Origin: Dichetophora obliterata
Lineage: Eukaryota > Arthropoda > Insecta > Diptera > Sciomyzidae
DNA: 64,000 nt
Assembly (NCBI GenBank): GCA_963920525.1
Contig: OY986435.1
Location: 300,264,208 to 300,328,207, forward strand
Reading direction: 5' to 3'
In this document: piece after piece, positions 33,345 to 45,421 of the stretch
Numbering within the stretch: the stretch's first letter is position 1
Layout: each line of letters starts with the position of its first letter
Program-made: the position numbers and the translations under genes
The notes under the pieces: model-generated
What the model saw: only the letters and a program-made list of their open reading frames with translations
Told to the model about the DNA's origin: nothing
Databases searched by the model: none

Positions 33345-34359
33345 GATTTAAGTCGTGCCTCACAACTCCCCACAATTTTTGAAATCTCCAAAAACCAGTT
33401 GATTGAGCAAACAGGCAAAAATTGTAGATGATTTAGGGTTTTATGCAAATCCTTACAACCAGAAAGTGTATTTTAAGATGCTCTTAAGATTTGATTCGAA
33501 AAAAATTTAAAAAAAAATTATTTTTGTGGTAGTTTTGACCCCCAAACAAAGCGTGCCTCTAAACTTACCACTCACCCCTAACACTCAGTAAAGGCTTAAG
33601 TACTTACTAAAATTTAAGCCATAGTTTGACAGCTGAATTTTTCAAGAGTTATATGACAAATAAGAAAACTATTTGTGTTGCTTACGCGAGGTTTTCACGA
33701 GACAGCACTGTTAAGACAGTGAAAAATACGTAAAAATTGTCAAACTTTGTGTCTGTGAATAAGAGTCCAGACAGTTGGAAAAACAGTTGGGAAGACAGTA
33801 GACAAAATGGTGTAAAATTTCTATTTTATGAAGAAGAGTTTTGTTAAAACTTCTAGCACGCCAAAGTATTGCTAATTTCCAATAAATTCTATTAATTTTT
33901 CTCTTCTTCTGACATTTGATATGCTAAATATCATTCTACTGTCCCGCCAACTGTCTACAAAAAATAAAGACAGTAGAGCAGACAGTAGCAAAAGTGAGTG
34001 TATCTTGGTAAAAATATGTGAATATGTTGCAGTTTTCTTAACAGTACTGTTTCGTGTAACCCCCGTGTTACATTCAAAAGTAGCGTACCTTTTTCTTTGC
34101 TTGGACCAACGTTTGATGGAGGCCCCCTATAAATGGCTAAGTTAATTCGGAAAATGGGTAAAAGTTTTGTTGGAGTGTGAAAAGATAAAGTAGTGATGGT
34201 AAACACCGGTTTTAAATCTGCACAAGTTAAAGCAGCCGGGTAACACGCTCGCAGAGAAATATTCTACATTTCACTGTGCGACCAAAGAATGAACTATCTC
34301 TGTAATGCTTAGTTCTATTGGGCAAAGAGACAATATTGCTGTTGGAATCAGGCCGCGTT
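33345..34359. other. Unassigned DNA
   Basis: No gene was found. Several ACAGT-containing words (GACAGTTGG, GACAGTAG, CTGTCTAC) recur between 33700 and 34050, partly in inverted orientation, but termini could not be defined. Confidence 0.35.
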
Positions 34360-34795
34360 AGAGCCCGAACAGAACCAAAGCGGATGCCGGATGGCGGGCC
34401 TCTCTCGGCGAAATCCGCTGATAATACGTCCAGAATAGGAGCGGTTGTCGGATCATGGTTGTATTTCCTATTGGGAATGATACAAATTATTTTTTATTAT
34501 GCTTTAAATTCACATGAATGCAACACAGGCACAAAAACAGAATGTTAGATCATAATAAAAACTAAGAAAATAACACTAAACGTACCCAATCTTTAGCAAA
34601 AATATGGCAACATTTAAGTCACTCAGAGAGAGATCCGCCAGCCGTCAGAGAGAAATTAGAATAGATTCTATTCTGGCGTTTTCCCATTACGCATTTCTAC
34701 GGCGGTTTTATTTTTGGCGGCTGCATATATTTTCATGTATTTTGTTGCACGGCGAATCCGACAACCGACATCTGCTTTAGTTCTGTTCGGGCTCT
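34360..34795. mobile_element. MITE with ~35-bp inverted repeats
   Basis: The left AGAGCCCGAACAGAACCAAA and right (reverse-complemented) AGAGCCCGAACAGAACTAAA ends match on into GCRGATGYCGG. TTA precedes the left GAGCCC and TTC follows the right end. A 3-bp duplication of PIF/Harbinger type is possible but not secure. Confidence 0.75.
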
Positions 34796-34981
34796 TCAAG
34801 TATGATAAGGAGAATGATTTGTATGGTGACATTATAACGGAAAATAACTTTTTATACACCGTTTTCATTCCATCAATTATCTGTGAAATAATTTCCACTT
34901 TTACGCAATTCAAAATAAAGCATTACATTTTGGATGGAACTTTCTCGGTGTTGCTTGCTTGCGGCTATAAACAGCGCCTAA

Positions 34982-35603
34982 TCTATATACATAAAATGGA
35001 ATGTGTGTTTGTTTATTTGTTTGTTTGTACCTTATAGGAGACCAAACCTCTGGACCGATCTTCCTGAAGTTTTCACAGCATTTAACTGGGACTCTGGCAT
35101 GATTAATAGAGTACTTTTTAGACCACGCCCACTTTTACGCTCACTTTTTAAAAATTATGTAATTGCTTCCATATAGTTTTTAACAGATTTACTTCAAATT
35201 GTATACACATTATACTCCAGGCGAAGTAGAAATAAACATTTCTTACGCCACGCCCCCTTTCACGCCCCTTTTCACGCCTAATTTAAGTTTTAAATTTTTT
35301 GTTCTCTGTACAAATTTGTTCCTTCCAACGGATTATTTTTTATTTGGTAGTATATTGCTCTTAATACTGTTAACGTCGCCATATTACTATGAACCACGCC
35401 CACTTCACCGCCCCCTTTTTTAAATTCAGATACTTACTTATACCACTAACAATGTTTGCTATACAAAATACTTTTTTGTAATATGTATTTACCTAAAGTT
35501 TAATATGCTTTTTATCTACAGGTAAGGTAGGCATAGATTTTTTTATTACCAAATCCCCCTTTTTCGCCCCATTTTACTTTAATTATAATTCATCTGCTTT
35601 CAA
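34982..35603 (+). mobile_element. Helitron-like 5' portion
   Basis: Opens TCTATATACATAAAATGGAA after an A, then GTTTGT repeats, TATAGGAGACCAAACC and GGACCGATCTTCCTGAA. Stretches of CACGCCC occur at 35110-35270 and 35395-35410. A second, similar 5' end starts at 35604, so this copy either lost its 3' end or is interrupted by the next element. Confidence 0.55.
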
Positions 35604-36704
35604 TCTATACATATAATAAAAATTAATGTCTGTCTGTCTGTTTGTTTGTTTGTTTGTTTGTGCTTTATAGGAGGCCAAACCCTTGGACCGATCTTCCTGA
35701 AACTTTCACAGCATTTTACTATGACTCTGGAAAGAATAATAGGCTATATGAAGTTTTCATTGGACAAAGGAACGTGGCACTGCCCATATAACCCAAAAAT
35801 TTAAATCGCCATATTTTGGGCATTTTTGGACCTACGTTGATGCTATTTGGTACATATGGTAGTGGCATAATTAGGAACACGTACCAGGAGAAAAGTGGGT
35901 GGGACCACGCCCCTTTTTAGGCAAATTAAGAATCGCAATATAGTCTTAACTACTGGACCGATCGTCATTAAATTTTCACAATAGGATATTCTTACGAAAT
36001 AATAAATTCTTGACTATATAAAGTTGTGAGTGGACGAAGGGGCGTGGCCTCGCCCATATAACCCAAAATTTAAAATCGTCATATTTTTTGACCAACGGCG
36101 GCAGTATTTTTAAATATGGTATTGGCATGAATAGAAATACATACCAAAAGAAAAGTGGGCGGAGCACGCCCCTTTGTTTGCGATATATTGGAGGCTGGAC
36201 CTGATAACCGATCTTAAATTTTCACAGCGTTCAGCTTTGACTCAGGAATTCTTATAACATGATAATATTTTTCGACAATGCACACTTCTGCACCTACTTT
36301 TTTACTACGTTTATTAACGGCTTTACCACAAATTTAAAATACATATTAATTAAAATAGTGGGGTAGCGCAATTATCTTTCTTCCACCACTGTCTTGAAAA
36401 CAGCTGATTTTATAATACGTGTTAATTAAAATAGAGAGTGGGGTAACCCCATTCTCATTCTCCCACAACTGACTGCGAAACAGCTGATTGTGTAATTGCT
36501 GCTTTTTGATTGGTCTAAAAATAAAAAGGGGGAGCATGAAGCAAATTACATGCGATTCAGTGCTGAATTCTAATTGGTTTACAACTAAAAAAGAGGCGAA
36601 GCATTGCAATAATTAAATTAAATAAATAAATTTTTGTAAATATATAACTACTTTTTATTTTATTTTATACGAGGGGGGTAGCGAAGCACACCGGGTTCAG
36701 CTAG
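35604..36704 (+). mobile_element. Helitron-like non-autonomous element, both ends visible
   Basis: Starts TCTATACATATAATAAAAAT directly after A and ends GCACACCGGGTTCAGCTAG directly before T, consistent with Helitron insertion between A and T and with the 3' CTAG end. TAGCGAAGCACACC just upstream of the end resembles the usual hairpin GTGCGAAGCAC in decayed form. The interior carries the GGACCGATCTTCCTGAAACT phrase, two CACGCCC blocks and no Rep/helicase frame. Confidence 0.7.
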
Positions 36705-37805
36705 TAATTTATATTCATTATCAGGATCATGTAAGTTCAATGATCTCCAGCTATTTCTATTTTAAATACTCCCATTTTGGACATTATGGCCGTGGATATT
36801 ATGTCCCCCACCAACAAAATCACTGGCGTTAGTTAAATTGAAGGGTTCCAAAGAGACCTGAAAAATAAATTATAAAAACAGACAAATCATTACAACATTG
36901 AATAAATAACCATGCAAATGATTTACCATTGTACGTAATGATAATAACAAGGACAAATAATTTTATCATAAAAAACACGTTTGGAACGAACATTTTGTCC
37001 ATGGATCTTATATCCGTGAACGTTTAGTCATCCCACCGTGTGATGCATGGCCCTTTTTAACCACACCTACTCAATCTGATCTAGATACATTTTCGACTAT
37101 GTTCCAATAGGCCTAGCCACATAAAGAATGACAATGAACCAGTAGTTCCAGTTTAAGGTGTAGATCATAATAAATCGAGTAAAAAATCAGTTTGAATTAA
37201 TTTTTTTTTATTTTTTATCAATTGTATTTTGATCCACGTAATGCAAATATTCCGAATGTAAATTAACTGTACATCTGCGACAATGTAAAATTAAGGAATT
37301 ATCTTTTTTAAATAATGGATTGGAAATAATGGAAAATATAACGAAAAATCGAGATATGTATTATATTATTTTATTGAAACTTTTCATATATATAATTGGA
37401 TTTTTACTAAAATACAAAAATTTTTAACTATTCCGGGTTTTTTAATTTTCTGCTAGAATTAAAAAAAAATAATAGTCTACGCTATTAAACAAAAAAAAAA
37501 CTACTGCACTGATCTTTCCCAAATCATGATTTGTTATTATACTACACTTAATTATTCCGAGATTGAACAACGAAAAAATAGATTTCCCGATCTATTTAGT
37601 ATCTTTATATGACTTCTCGATAAAAAGTTTTTCTTTAGGTACAATTTCTAGAGTTTTTCGAACTGATCAAAACCTTTTTTTTAAGCATTTAAGTAAAAAA
37701 ATCTCGTACACTTTTTGATCCTCTTTTTTTTTAAGTCTAAACACCAGCCGGAAAAATGTAAAGAATTTTCTTGTTTTCTCTAAGAACCCAAAAATGCGTG
37801 TATAA
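36705..37805. other. Unassigned AT-rich DNA
   Basis: No frame, RNA or terminal repeat was recognised. Confidence 0.4.
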
Positions 37806-39313
37806 TAGGGAGTCCAATCCCGGAAGCTTTTCTCGATCCCGGGATTATCGGGATTGTAAATCTCAATCCCGGGATCCCGGGATTAGTTCGGGATTGAAAA
37901 TTTTAAGAAGTAAATAATTTAAATCGTTTTAATACAATTTTTTGTTATGTATTACTTGAAACTAAAAAATGTAAATGAAATCATAACAAAAACAAAACAA
38001 AACACATTAAGGGTATTCATAATTTTGTGTTTTCAGTGTAGTTAAAAAACCCCGTGGTATTGATATCACACTTAAACGAGCAGTTTTTATATTTTTTGTT
38101 GCTTTACATGTAATCTCTAAAAACCAAAAGTGTGGTTATTTTAAGTAGCCCAATGATATGTTTAACGAACGTGGTTCTTAAGGTTCCATAGACAACTGAT
38201 CGGTTTCCAGTTATTTTCTAATTGCAAAAATAGAAGAAGCTCAAAATGCAAGTTAAACTTTTTTATGCCATATATTAATAGAATATATAAAATTGGATAG
38301 TTAATTTATTTGCATAGTAACAAAAAGCTATAGTGGGAGCTTCGCAACCATAAATTCTATTTTAAAGGGTGCTCATAATTGTGATTTTTAACTGTGGCAA
38401 AAAACGCAATACCACTATACCACACAATTGTGAATAAACTCAAAAAACTTAAATAATATTAATGACTAGCACATTGTATTAATTTAACCCTTTTAGTTGA
38501 CTTGCCCAATAAATTGGGAAAGTTATTTTTATATGTATTTAAGTTAAGTTTTATTAAGTTTTATTTAAGTTATTTCTATATGTATTTATTTTGTAAAGTT
38601 TTTTTCAAATCAAATCGTTTGGTTTTATGAAAAAAAGGTGAACCAACATAATAAAAATAAATTTAGAGAGATATTTGACATAAAAGTCAGTTGGATTTTC
38701 GATTTTGTGCCGAAGAAAAAAATCAACCGGAAAAAATCAAATGTATTTTTTTATTATCTTTTTATAGCTTAAGTTTGGAAAAGACTTTTTAAAATTAAAT
38801 TTTTTGTTTTACTAATTTTTAAAGTAATCATTTAGCTGATCAACGCGTTTTATTTTTTATTGGGGATGTTTGTTCGGATATTATTATAAATATAACCCGC
38901 TGATGAGAAGCACCGTTCTGATTCTATGCTAGTTGTAGAAATAGTTGTACGATAATCGTAAGCAATTTGTAAGTTTCGATCACGCTTGCCTTCACCACAA
39001 AACAAAATTATTTCCTATGTCAGAATATCTGACAATTTTGAAATACATAGCTTACTTCCCGATGTTTCCATTCTTCTAAAACCTTGCAAAGTCTTTGCTT
39101 TAGTGACTTGCACTCATCGTCCTTACAATCTTTTTCAGCCCAAACAAAAGGTTTTTCCTATTTTATATTTATATCAACTTAAAATGAAATGTCTGCATTT
39201 ACATAAACATTTGTAATAGAAATTTTTTATTTTAAAATACCGGGATCCCGGAAAGACAATCCTGGGACTTAAAGAGGCTTAAATAGTGCGGGATCCCGGG
39301 GCTGACTTCCCTA
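37806..39313. mobile_element. hAT-type element with CCCGGGAT subterminal repeats
   Basis: The ends are TAGGGAGTCCAATCCCGG (left) and TAGGGAAGTCAGCCCCGGG (right, reverse-complemented). Flanking 8-mers GTGTATAA and GTGTATAC match at 7 of 8. Subterminal CCCGGGATCCCGGGATT and GGGATCCCGGG motifs sit at both ends. The 1.5-kb interior has no recognisable hAT transposase. A 76-aa frame at 38986-39216 is of unknown meaning. Confidence 0.8.
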
Positions 39314-39639
39314 GTGTATACGTATATTTTATGGGAATATTTAATTTTAATTTACTGAATATAATCAAAGCAAAGGACTTAAAGAGCTATGCTCTTTAAT
39401 AGTGCAATATAAAAAGATTTAAAAAGACATAATAGGCTTAAGACCTAAAACAATATATAAAGTTTTTTAAAATATCTCTTGATTTTTGAAGCGAAGCTTT
39501 TTACGCCTCGTTTTGTGATTTGCTTGAGTGAAATCTGAAAAACGACACTTTTTTCCATACACCTTTTTCTTAGAATTGTTGTTGTTTTTTTACTTGCGCC
39601 TATTACAACAAGAGGATATAAAATTAAAAATATTTCTTT

Positions 39640-39710
39640 GCAAGCGTGAGGATCGAACTCGCGCCTTCCGATCGAAAGATCTATACACTAACCACTACTC
39701 CAAACCAACC
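39640..39710 (-). repeat. tRNA-like segment with A- and B-box motifs
   Basis: On the minus strand TAGTGGTTAGTG (D-arm/A-box) is followed by TTTCGATCGGAAGG and GAGTTCGATCC (B-box/T-arm). The T-stem pairs at 4 of 5 positions and the anticodon stem only with G-U pairs and a short loop. A tRNA pseudogene or SINE head is more likely than a working tRNA. Confidence 0.45.
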
Positions 39711-39737
39711 ATTGCTAACTTAATGTGATTTATTCAA

Positions 39738-39900
39738 TGGCCGCATTCTAGCCGAAAAAGTGCTCAAGAACTGTTCCACAACTTTCGGGCTGAATGGTAT
39801 GCTCTCAGAGAACATGTTCCTTGAGATGTCACAATTTATATAGCGAAAATATTTTATGCTACTTCGCTACTTGAGCACTTTTTCGGCTAGAATGCGGCCA
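39738..39900. mobile_element. Small MITE with perfect 31-bp inverted repeats
   Basis: TGGCCGCATTCTAGCCGAAA followed by AAGTGCTCAAG at the left is repeated exactly in reverse complement at the right end. 163 bp in total, so the two arms leave only ~100 bp between them. The target duplication is not clear. Confidence 0.85.
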
Positions 39901-39960
39901 ATATTAACTGAAGCTATGTTGCAGTATATGACAAGAATTTATGAAAGGGATTGTTCATTA

Positions 39961-40407
39961 AGGCGAATTTACACATTTTACTCAAAACGATGATAGTGAA
40001 CGTTGAACGATCACAGTGAATCAATTTTTAATTTACATTATTCAAAGTGTAAATTTGAAATTTGATGGATGATTCGGTGTCGAATGTCAAAATATATTCG
40101 TTGGCTGACTAATTTTATTGACATTTAAAAAAATTAAATAGATAAAAGCTATTCAGCAATTAAATAAAAAATATATAAATTTTCTGCTTGAAATTATGTT
40201 AACACCTTTCAATTGTGTTTTAGTACGAATAACACATCAGTTCGGTTTGCTTTCACTTTCATCAAAAGTAAAAAGACCTTCTACTCCTTTCACTGTTCAA
40301 TGTGGATGACAATCATCTTCATTTTAAAGATGAAACTCAATTTACATTTTACAAATCAGATGATTCATCCAAAGTGAACGATGATAGTGAATCGTGTAAA
40401 TTCGCCT
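39961..40407. mobile_element. PIF/Harbinger-type MITE
   Basis: Both ends read AGGCGAATTTACAC inward (14 bp exact). TTA flanks both sides (39958-39960 and 40408-40410), the usual 3-bp duplication of PIF/Harbinger elements. ATGATAGTGAACGTT words occur near both ends. Non-coding. Confidence 0.85.
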
Positions 40408-40490
40408 TTAGCTGCCCTTCATATTCTATTGTGAATGCGTGAAGCTATAATGCAGCAGATCACAATTATCAATCAAATACTACGTTTCCA

Positions 40491-40883
40491 TGGCGAGTTT
40501 AGTCGAGCTTGATTCGGGATTAACCTCAGATGGAAATGCGAGTTGAGTTGAATTTCGTTAAATCCACGAAACTCCACGAAACTTCTTAGATTTAACTTAG
40601 TTAGATTGGATGCGTTCAGAATATGAAACAGTTGTTCAACTGTTAAACGAGGTTTTATTGATTATTTGTTATTTTATTTTATTTCTGTCACAGCGCATAA
40701 TGTAACACATAAAATGTAACAAACCATTCAGCAGGCACACAAAGTAGCGGAAACTAATACTGATCAAAGACTCAATATGTTTAGTAAATTTTGCGCCTTC
40801 TGAACGCACACATTTATACTTAAAAAAAAATGGCGAATAGAATGGCCGAAGTCCAACTCGACTCAATGTTGTGCATGGAAACA
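40491..40883. mobile_element. Probable MITE with diverged inverted ends
   Basis: GTTTCCATGGCGAG..TAGTCGAG near 40493 and, on the other strand, GTTTCCATGCACAA..GAGTCGAG near 40882 form an imperfect ~37-bp inverted pair. No target duplication was seen. Confidence 0.45.
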
Positions 40884-43092
40884 CTTTCGAGCTAGAAACG
40901 CCATTATGTCAACTTTGAAACGTGGTAAAAAGCATTTTGCATTAGCTATCCAAACAACAAATGAAGCAAGGTTCCATTGACCGGGTGGATTTTAATTGCG
41001 AATTCAGACATGAATGTTCATAAGCACTTAAGACAAGGATGGTGGTCTAGCGCTCGAAAATTTAAGGTATTTTTAGGATTTTTTTAAAAAGTTAAAATAT
41101 TGAACAACGATATTTAAACTTTTAAGGTGTATTGTAACTCTCATTCATCATAAAAAAATATTTTTTTAATTTAAAAAATTGTTGATCTTGTTCAAAATGG
41201 CGGTCAATGAGACTCTCTCAAGAAAAAGGGGCATGGGCGGTATTGTAGATTTTGACTTTTCTATTTATCTGGAAAATAAAAACCTAGAATATTATTAATC
41301 ACTATGAGTGATTCATATCTTTTCACTGATGAGTGAAAGATATGAAAAATTGACAGAATGACTCGCGTTTGTAAATTAAGTTCTTAAATCAGCTTGTTTT
41401 CTACCGGTTATTAAGTGTAAATATACTGTGGCTCGACACCTACTAAAATGGCTGTAGAAGTGAAAATACAATGTTCAGTTGCTTTATGACAAGACGTAAT
41501 GTAAAGTAACGTAGAAATCTAAAATCTATGGATTTATACGTCCCGTCACGTTACGTTACGTTTGTTAAAACCACTTGTATAAGAAAGCATTGTTTCAAAC
41601 AATAAGTGAAAGAACGCACTGCTCAACTGACATTAGATCACATTACGTTACTTCTATTATAATTGGACATGAACGTCAGAAAGAGTATACTTTTGAAATA
41701 TAAAAAAATCAGTTTCATAAAAATTCTAAGCCTTAAACAATGCTATTTTTGCTAGAAATATCGATGATATTACATCTATATAATATACGTTTGGTATTTT
41801 AGATATAAGAACCCAATAATTTCAATAACAAAAATAATTCAAAATTAATGCAAAATAATAATGTAAGGTAATAAAATTTACTGGATTTATTATTTTTTTA
41901 GTAAACATTGGGTATTCAAAATTTTTCAATTTTAAAAACTTTTTTATTAAAAAAACCATTAAATCATGAAACGTATAAAAGTGCGAAAAAGCTTCGCTTC
42001 TCTCGTGTGTCCAGCGACGCATCTGTTTGTTTTTTATTTTCCCATTTTTTTAAAAAAAATACAAATTTGTGTGTCAGGTCCCCTTAAAGGATACACTTTT
42101 AGAAAAGATAAAACTTTGCATCTAATTAGCTCAAAGTTTAAAGCAAGGATTTTATTTTCCTCAAAGTTCAAAACAACTTAAAGAGAGAGAAAACCACGAA
42201 AAAATATTCATTTCACCAGTAAGTCGGAAAACAACTAGCTTTTGTGTAGCTTGCAATTAAAACTGACCGCTGCCAGTGTTTACATATTTATGTTTTATGC
42301 CTGCACTGAGCACCAAAGTAAATCCCTTGCAGTGCCGTTGGTTGAGCAGGAAAAAATATGTAGAAAAAAAAAGAAAAAAGAAAAACTATAAAACGTTCGG
42401 ATAAACAAGAGCTTGGCAAAAACACACAACTGCAGGCCTAATGAAGGGAACGTTGTTGTTGTTGATGCTGTTTGCTTTGACTCAGTGCGAATTTGTTGTC
42501 ATTAAAGGCGTTGCTATCTTGGTCCAACAGCAGCTATGGCTACTTTAACCAACATCCTAGCGTCGCACAGTTCGCTTTTTTAAACTTTTAAAGGACAAAA
42601 ATCCCAAAAATTTTATGATTTTTTCTGTAAAATGTAACTTTCAATAAAAGTAAACAAAAAACTATTTCGGAAATTAAATTTAATTTAAGAATTAATGAAT
42701 ATAAATAATTCTATGCAACTTTAGCTATTTTACTCAAATATTTAAGACATTTTACACTTATTGGAAACATTTGTGAAAACGGTACAGAATTCAAGATTTA
42801 TACAATCAGTTGTGGCCTTTTGATGATTTTTACAAGGTTAAAATTTGGAGCTTGAGTTCAAGTTATTTATAAAAATAAGGAAAACCTAACAACAACAGCA
42901 ATTCTTGAAAAAGTCTGCATTCAAAGCTGTGTGATTGACTTTTTACAGAGTTTTTGAAGTTGTTGTTTCGTTCTTTACATAAATGACTTGACCTTAAGCT
43001 CCAAATTTTAACGATACAAAATTCCAAATATGAAGTTTTTTATTAAACTATTGAAAACAACAAAGTACATAAAATATGATATAATAAAACAT
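40884..43092. other. Unassigned DNA, possibly host intronic
   Basis: No coding frame was recognised. Near 41490-41660 the words TAACGTA, GTTACGTTACGTT and ACATTACGTTACTT recur in both orientations. 42240-42560 is more complex in composition with CAG-rich words but carries no open frame of note. Confidence 0.4.
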
Positions 43093-43093
43093 A

Positions 43094-43622
43094 CACGGAG
43101 AAAATGAATTTGCTTGAATCAAGCCGAGGTTCAAATCTGCAGATAGTCGTAATTTTTCAATTTAATTAAATGTTAATAATTATTTCACTTCAAAAATATG
43201 CTATATTTTAGCAAAAACTAATCAAAATTTGCTATTTCAATTTATAATAACTTAGCAAAAACTTGCTTGAATTAAGTAAAAATTTGCTTTTGCAGTTTAT
43301 AATAACTAAGCAAAATTTTGATTAAATTTAAGCAAATATTTGCTTAGATTTTTTAAACTGCAAAAGCAAATATTTACTTAATTCAAGCAAATATTTGCTT
43401 GTTATACTAATTATATTATTACTTAATTCAAGCAAATATTTGCTTAGTTATTATAAATAGGAATAACAAATTTCTACTTAATTCAAGCAAATATTTGCTT
43501 ATATAAAAATAGCAAATTTTGATTTGTTTTTGCTGAAATTCAGCATAATTTTGAAGTGGCTGAGAATTAAGCGCAATTTTTGCTTAACCACAATACAAAT
43601 TTAGCAAACAATTTTCTCCGTG
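43094..43622. mobile_element. TA-flanked MITE with CACGGAGAAAA ends
   Basis: The left CACGGAGAAAATGAATTTGC and right (reverse-complemented) CACGGAGAAAATTGTTTGCT ends are flanked by TA on both sides (43092-43093 and 43623-43624), as for Tc1/mariner-type MITEs. The middle is a series of palindromic AAGCAAATATTTGCTT words, at least four copies between 43335 and 43500. Confidence 0.82.
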
Positions 43623-43624
43623 TA

Positions 43625-44105
43625 CGAATATTATTCATTTTTTATGCTCGATTTGTATTAATATTTATAGAATTTATTTTGTAGATTTTATTAAAAAAAT
43701 TTAACTTTTAGTGTCAGTTAAAAAATAACGATCACTTAGTGTAAGCTATGGGATAAAACTAATAAAACACTTTCCAGTATTCTTACTTTCAGTTTAAAAA
43801 AGTTCCATTGCGAAAAAAAATTGTTATAAAAATGTTCCTTGGAGAATTTTACTTAAAACCTTTTTTGGACAGAATTTGCATATAGCTTATATCTATGGTG
43901 ATAAAAATAATGATATTATTAATGTATAGAATAATATATAGAATTATTATTATTAAAAATTTATTAAAGAAGTACTAGAAAAGTTTCAAGTCAGCTAGCA
44001 AGTGTAAGGTGTCATAGTAAATTTTCTAATTTTCTGTACTTGACGTGAACATACAAAAACTAAAACATAGCAAATTTAAAGCTTCAGCTGATTTTGATAA
44101 TAGTA
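43625..44105. other. Unassigned AT-rich DNA
   Basis: Nothing recognised beyond short AT repeats near 43900-43980. Confidence 0.4.
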
Positions 44106-44398
44106 AAAATTGATTGACTTGAGTCTATTAAATTATTCTATTATGCCATTAAAATGTCGAGAAAATCTGAAAGACCGACAAATGTTTACTTACTCAGATG
44201 TATTACAAATGTTTACTCAGATCATATTCCAATCAAAAGAAGATTATCCATATAAAAATTGATTTACTTGAGTCTATTAAATTATTCTATTATTCTATTA
44301 AAATGTCGAGAAAATCTGAAAGACCGACAAATGTTTACTTCAGATCATATTCCAATCAATAGATTGGATTGCATAGATTGGAGAATAGAATAGAGATT
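44106..44398. repeat. Two-copy tandem duplication, 148-bp period
   Basis: AAAATTGATTGACTTGAGTC at 44106 recurs at 44254 as AAAATTGATTTACTTGAGTC. Both are followed by the same AAAATGTCGAGAAAATCTGA and GACCGACAAATGTTTACTT, with a small internal insertion in the first copy. Confidence 0.88.
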
Positions 44399-44496
44399 AT
44401 CCATATATTTGACATACCCTTATTTTATATAAACAAAAAATTTTTTATATAATTAAAAGTCCAGTTCCATTTTTAGCTATAGTGCTTTTTTCAAGA

Positions 44497-45260
44497 TAGG
44501 TTAGGTTAGGTTCAGGTGGCCCACATAGGCCAGATATTTGGTCGGTTGTGCTACCACAGGGGATCTTTTCTTTTTTTCCTGCTCTACTTAGCACTGCCGC
44601 GGAGCCAACCTTTACTAATAACTAAAAGCGGTAGAAACCTAACGTTTACATCCTCAAGATCCCTGAGATCATAAAAAAAGGCTAACTAGATACGAATGCC
44701 TTCTGCGGAATAGGACGAGGCATGAACATAGGTGATATGATACCGTCTCCTCCTTTTCCTCATCCCTGCAACTCCTGCATAGATCTTTCGCATAAGTCCC
44801 CATTCTTAAGGCATGCCTACCTGTAAGACAGTGGCCTGTTATAACGCCTATCAGAATGGAGAGATCTTTCCTCGCCATTTGAGTGAGCTTCTTCGTTCGT
44901 TTTTCAGTAAAACTAGGCCTCATATGTCTAGCAGGGCTAGAGGTGGTGCTATGCTTCCACCTTAAATTAGCCATTTCTTTGGCATGTTGTCTTAGAGCCA
45001 GCTTGCCCGAAGCAAGTGGCATGCCTAATAATTCCATGCCAAGCGTTCCCGTTGTACCTTCTCTAGCGAGCTCATCCGCTCTACAATTTCCAGGAATGTC
45101 CTTATGCTCTGGTACCCAGACCAGATCAGTGTCTAATTAATCGGCCATCTCATTAAGCGACGAGCGACATTTAAGGCCTGTTGGTGATGTAAAGAACACA
45201 CCTCCAAGGTATTTAATCGCTGCTTGGCTGTCCATAAAAATGCATATCCCTTTCAGCACC
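44497..45260 (-). pseudogene. LINE 3' end (RNase H end and Cys-His tail), minus strand
   Basis: Reading leftward from about 45260: MDSQAAIKYL-like, an altered WVPEHKDIPGNCRADELAREG (RNase H C-terminal motif), TLGMELLGMPLASG, then ARKDLSILIGVITGHCLTGRHALRMG and the Cys-His stretch CRSCRDEEKEETVSYHLCSC before a stop at 44669. An in-frame stop lies near 45137. The 3' UTR ends in CCTAACCTAACCTA at about 44497-44513. This is the same structural group as the LINE ends at 61.8-63.4 kb and 18.7-21.8 kb, here strongly 5'-truncated. Confidence 0.85.
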
Positions 45261-45421
45261 CACTAACACATTTGTGCGGGTAAAGTATTTACTGATTTGG
45301 CTCAAATTCACACCATAAATTGTTTAAATGATAAAAGTCTTTGACAAAATTTGGACCCGATAGGTGGCGCTGGAGTGCATATATCTTCTTAATATATAAA
45401 AACGTTGGTGCGTAAGTCTTA

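Noticed and set aside
34982..36704. Solo LTR or LTR retrotransposon
   Set aside because: No TG..CA inverted ends, target duplication or gag/pol frame. The TC start and CTAG end fit a Helitron better.
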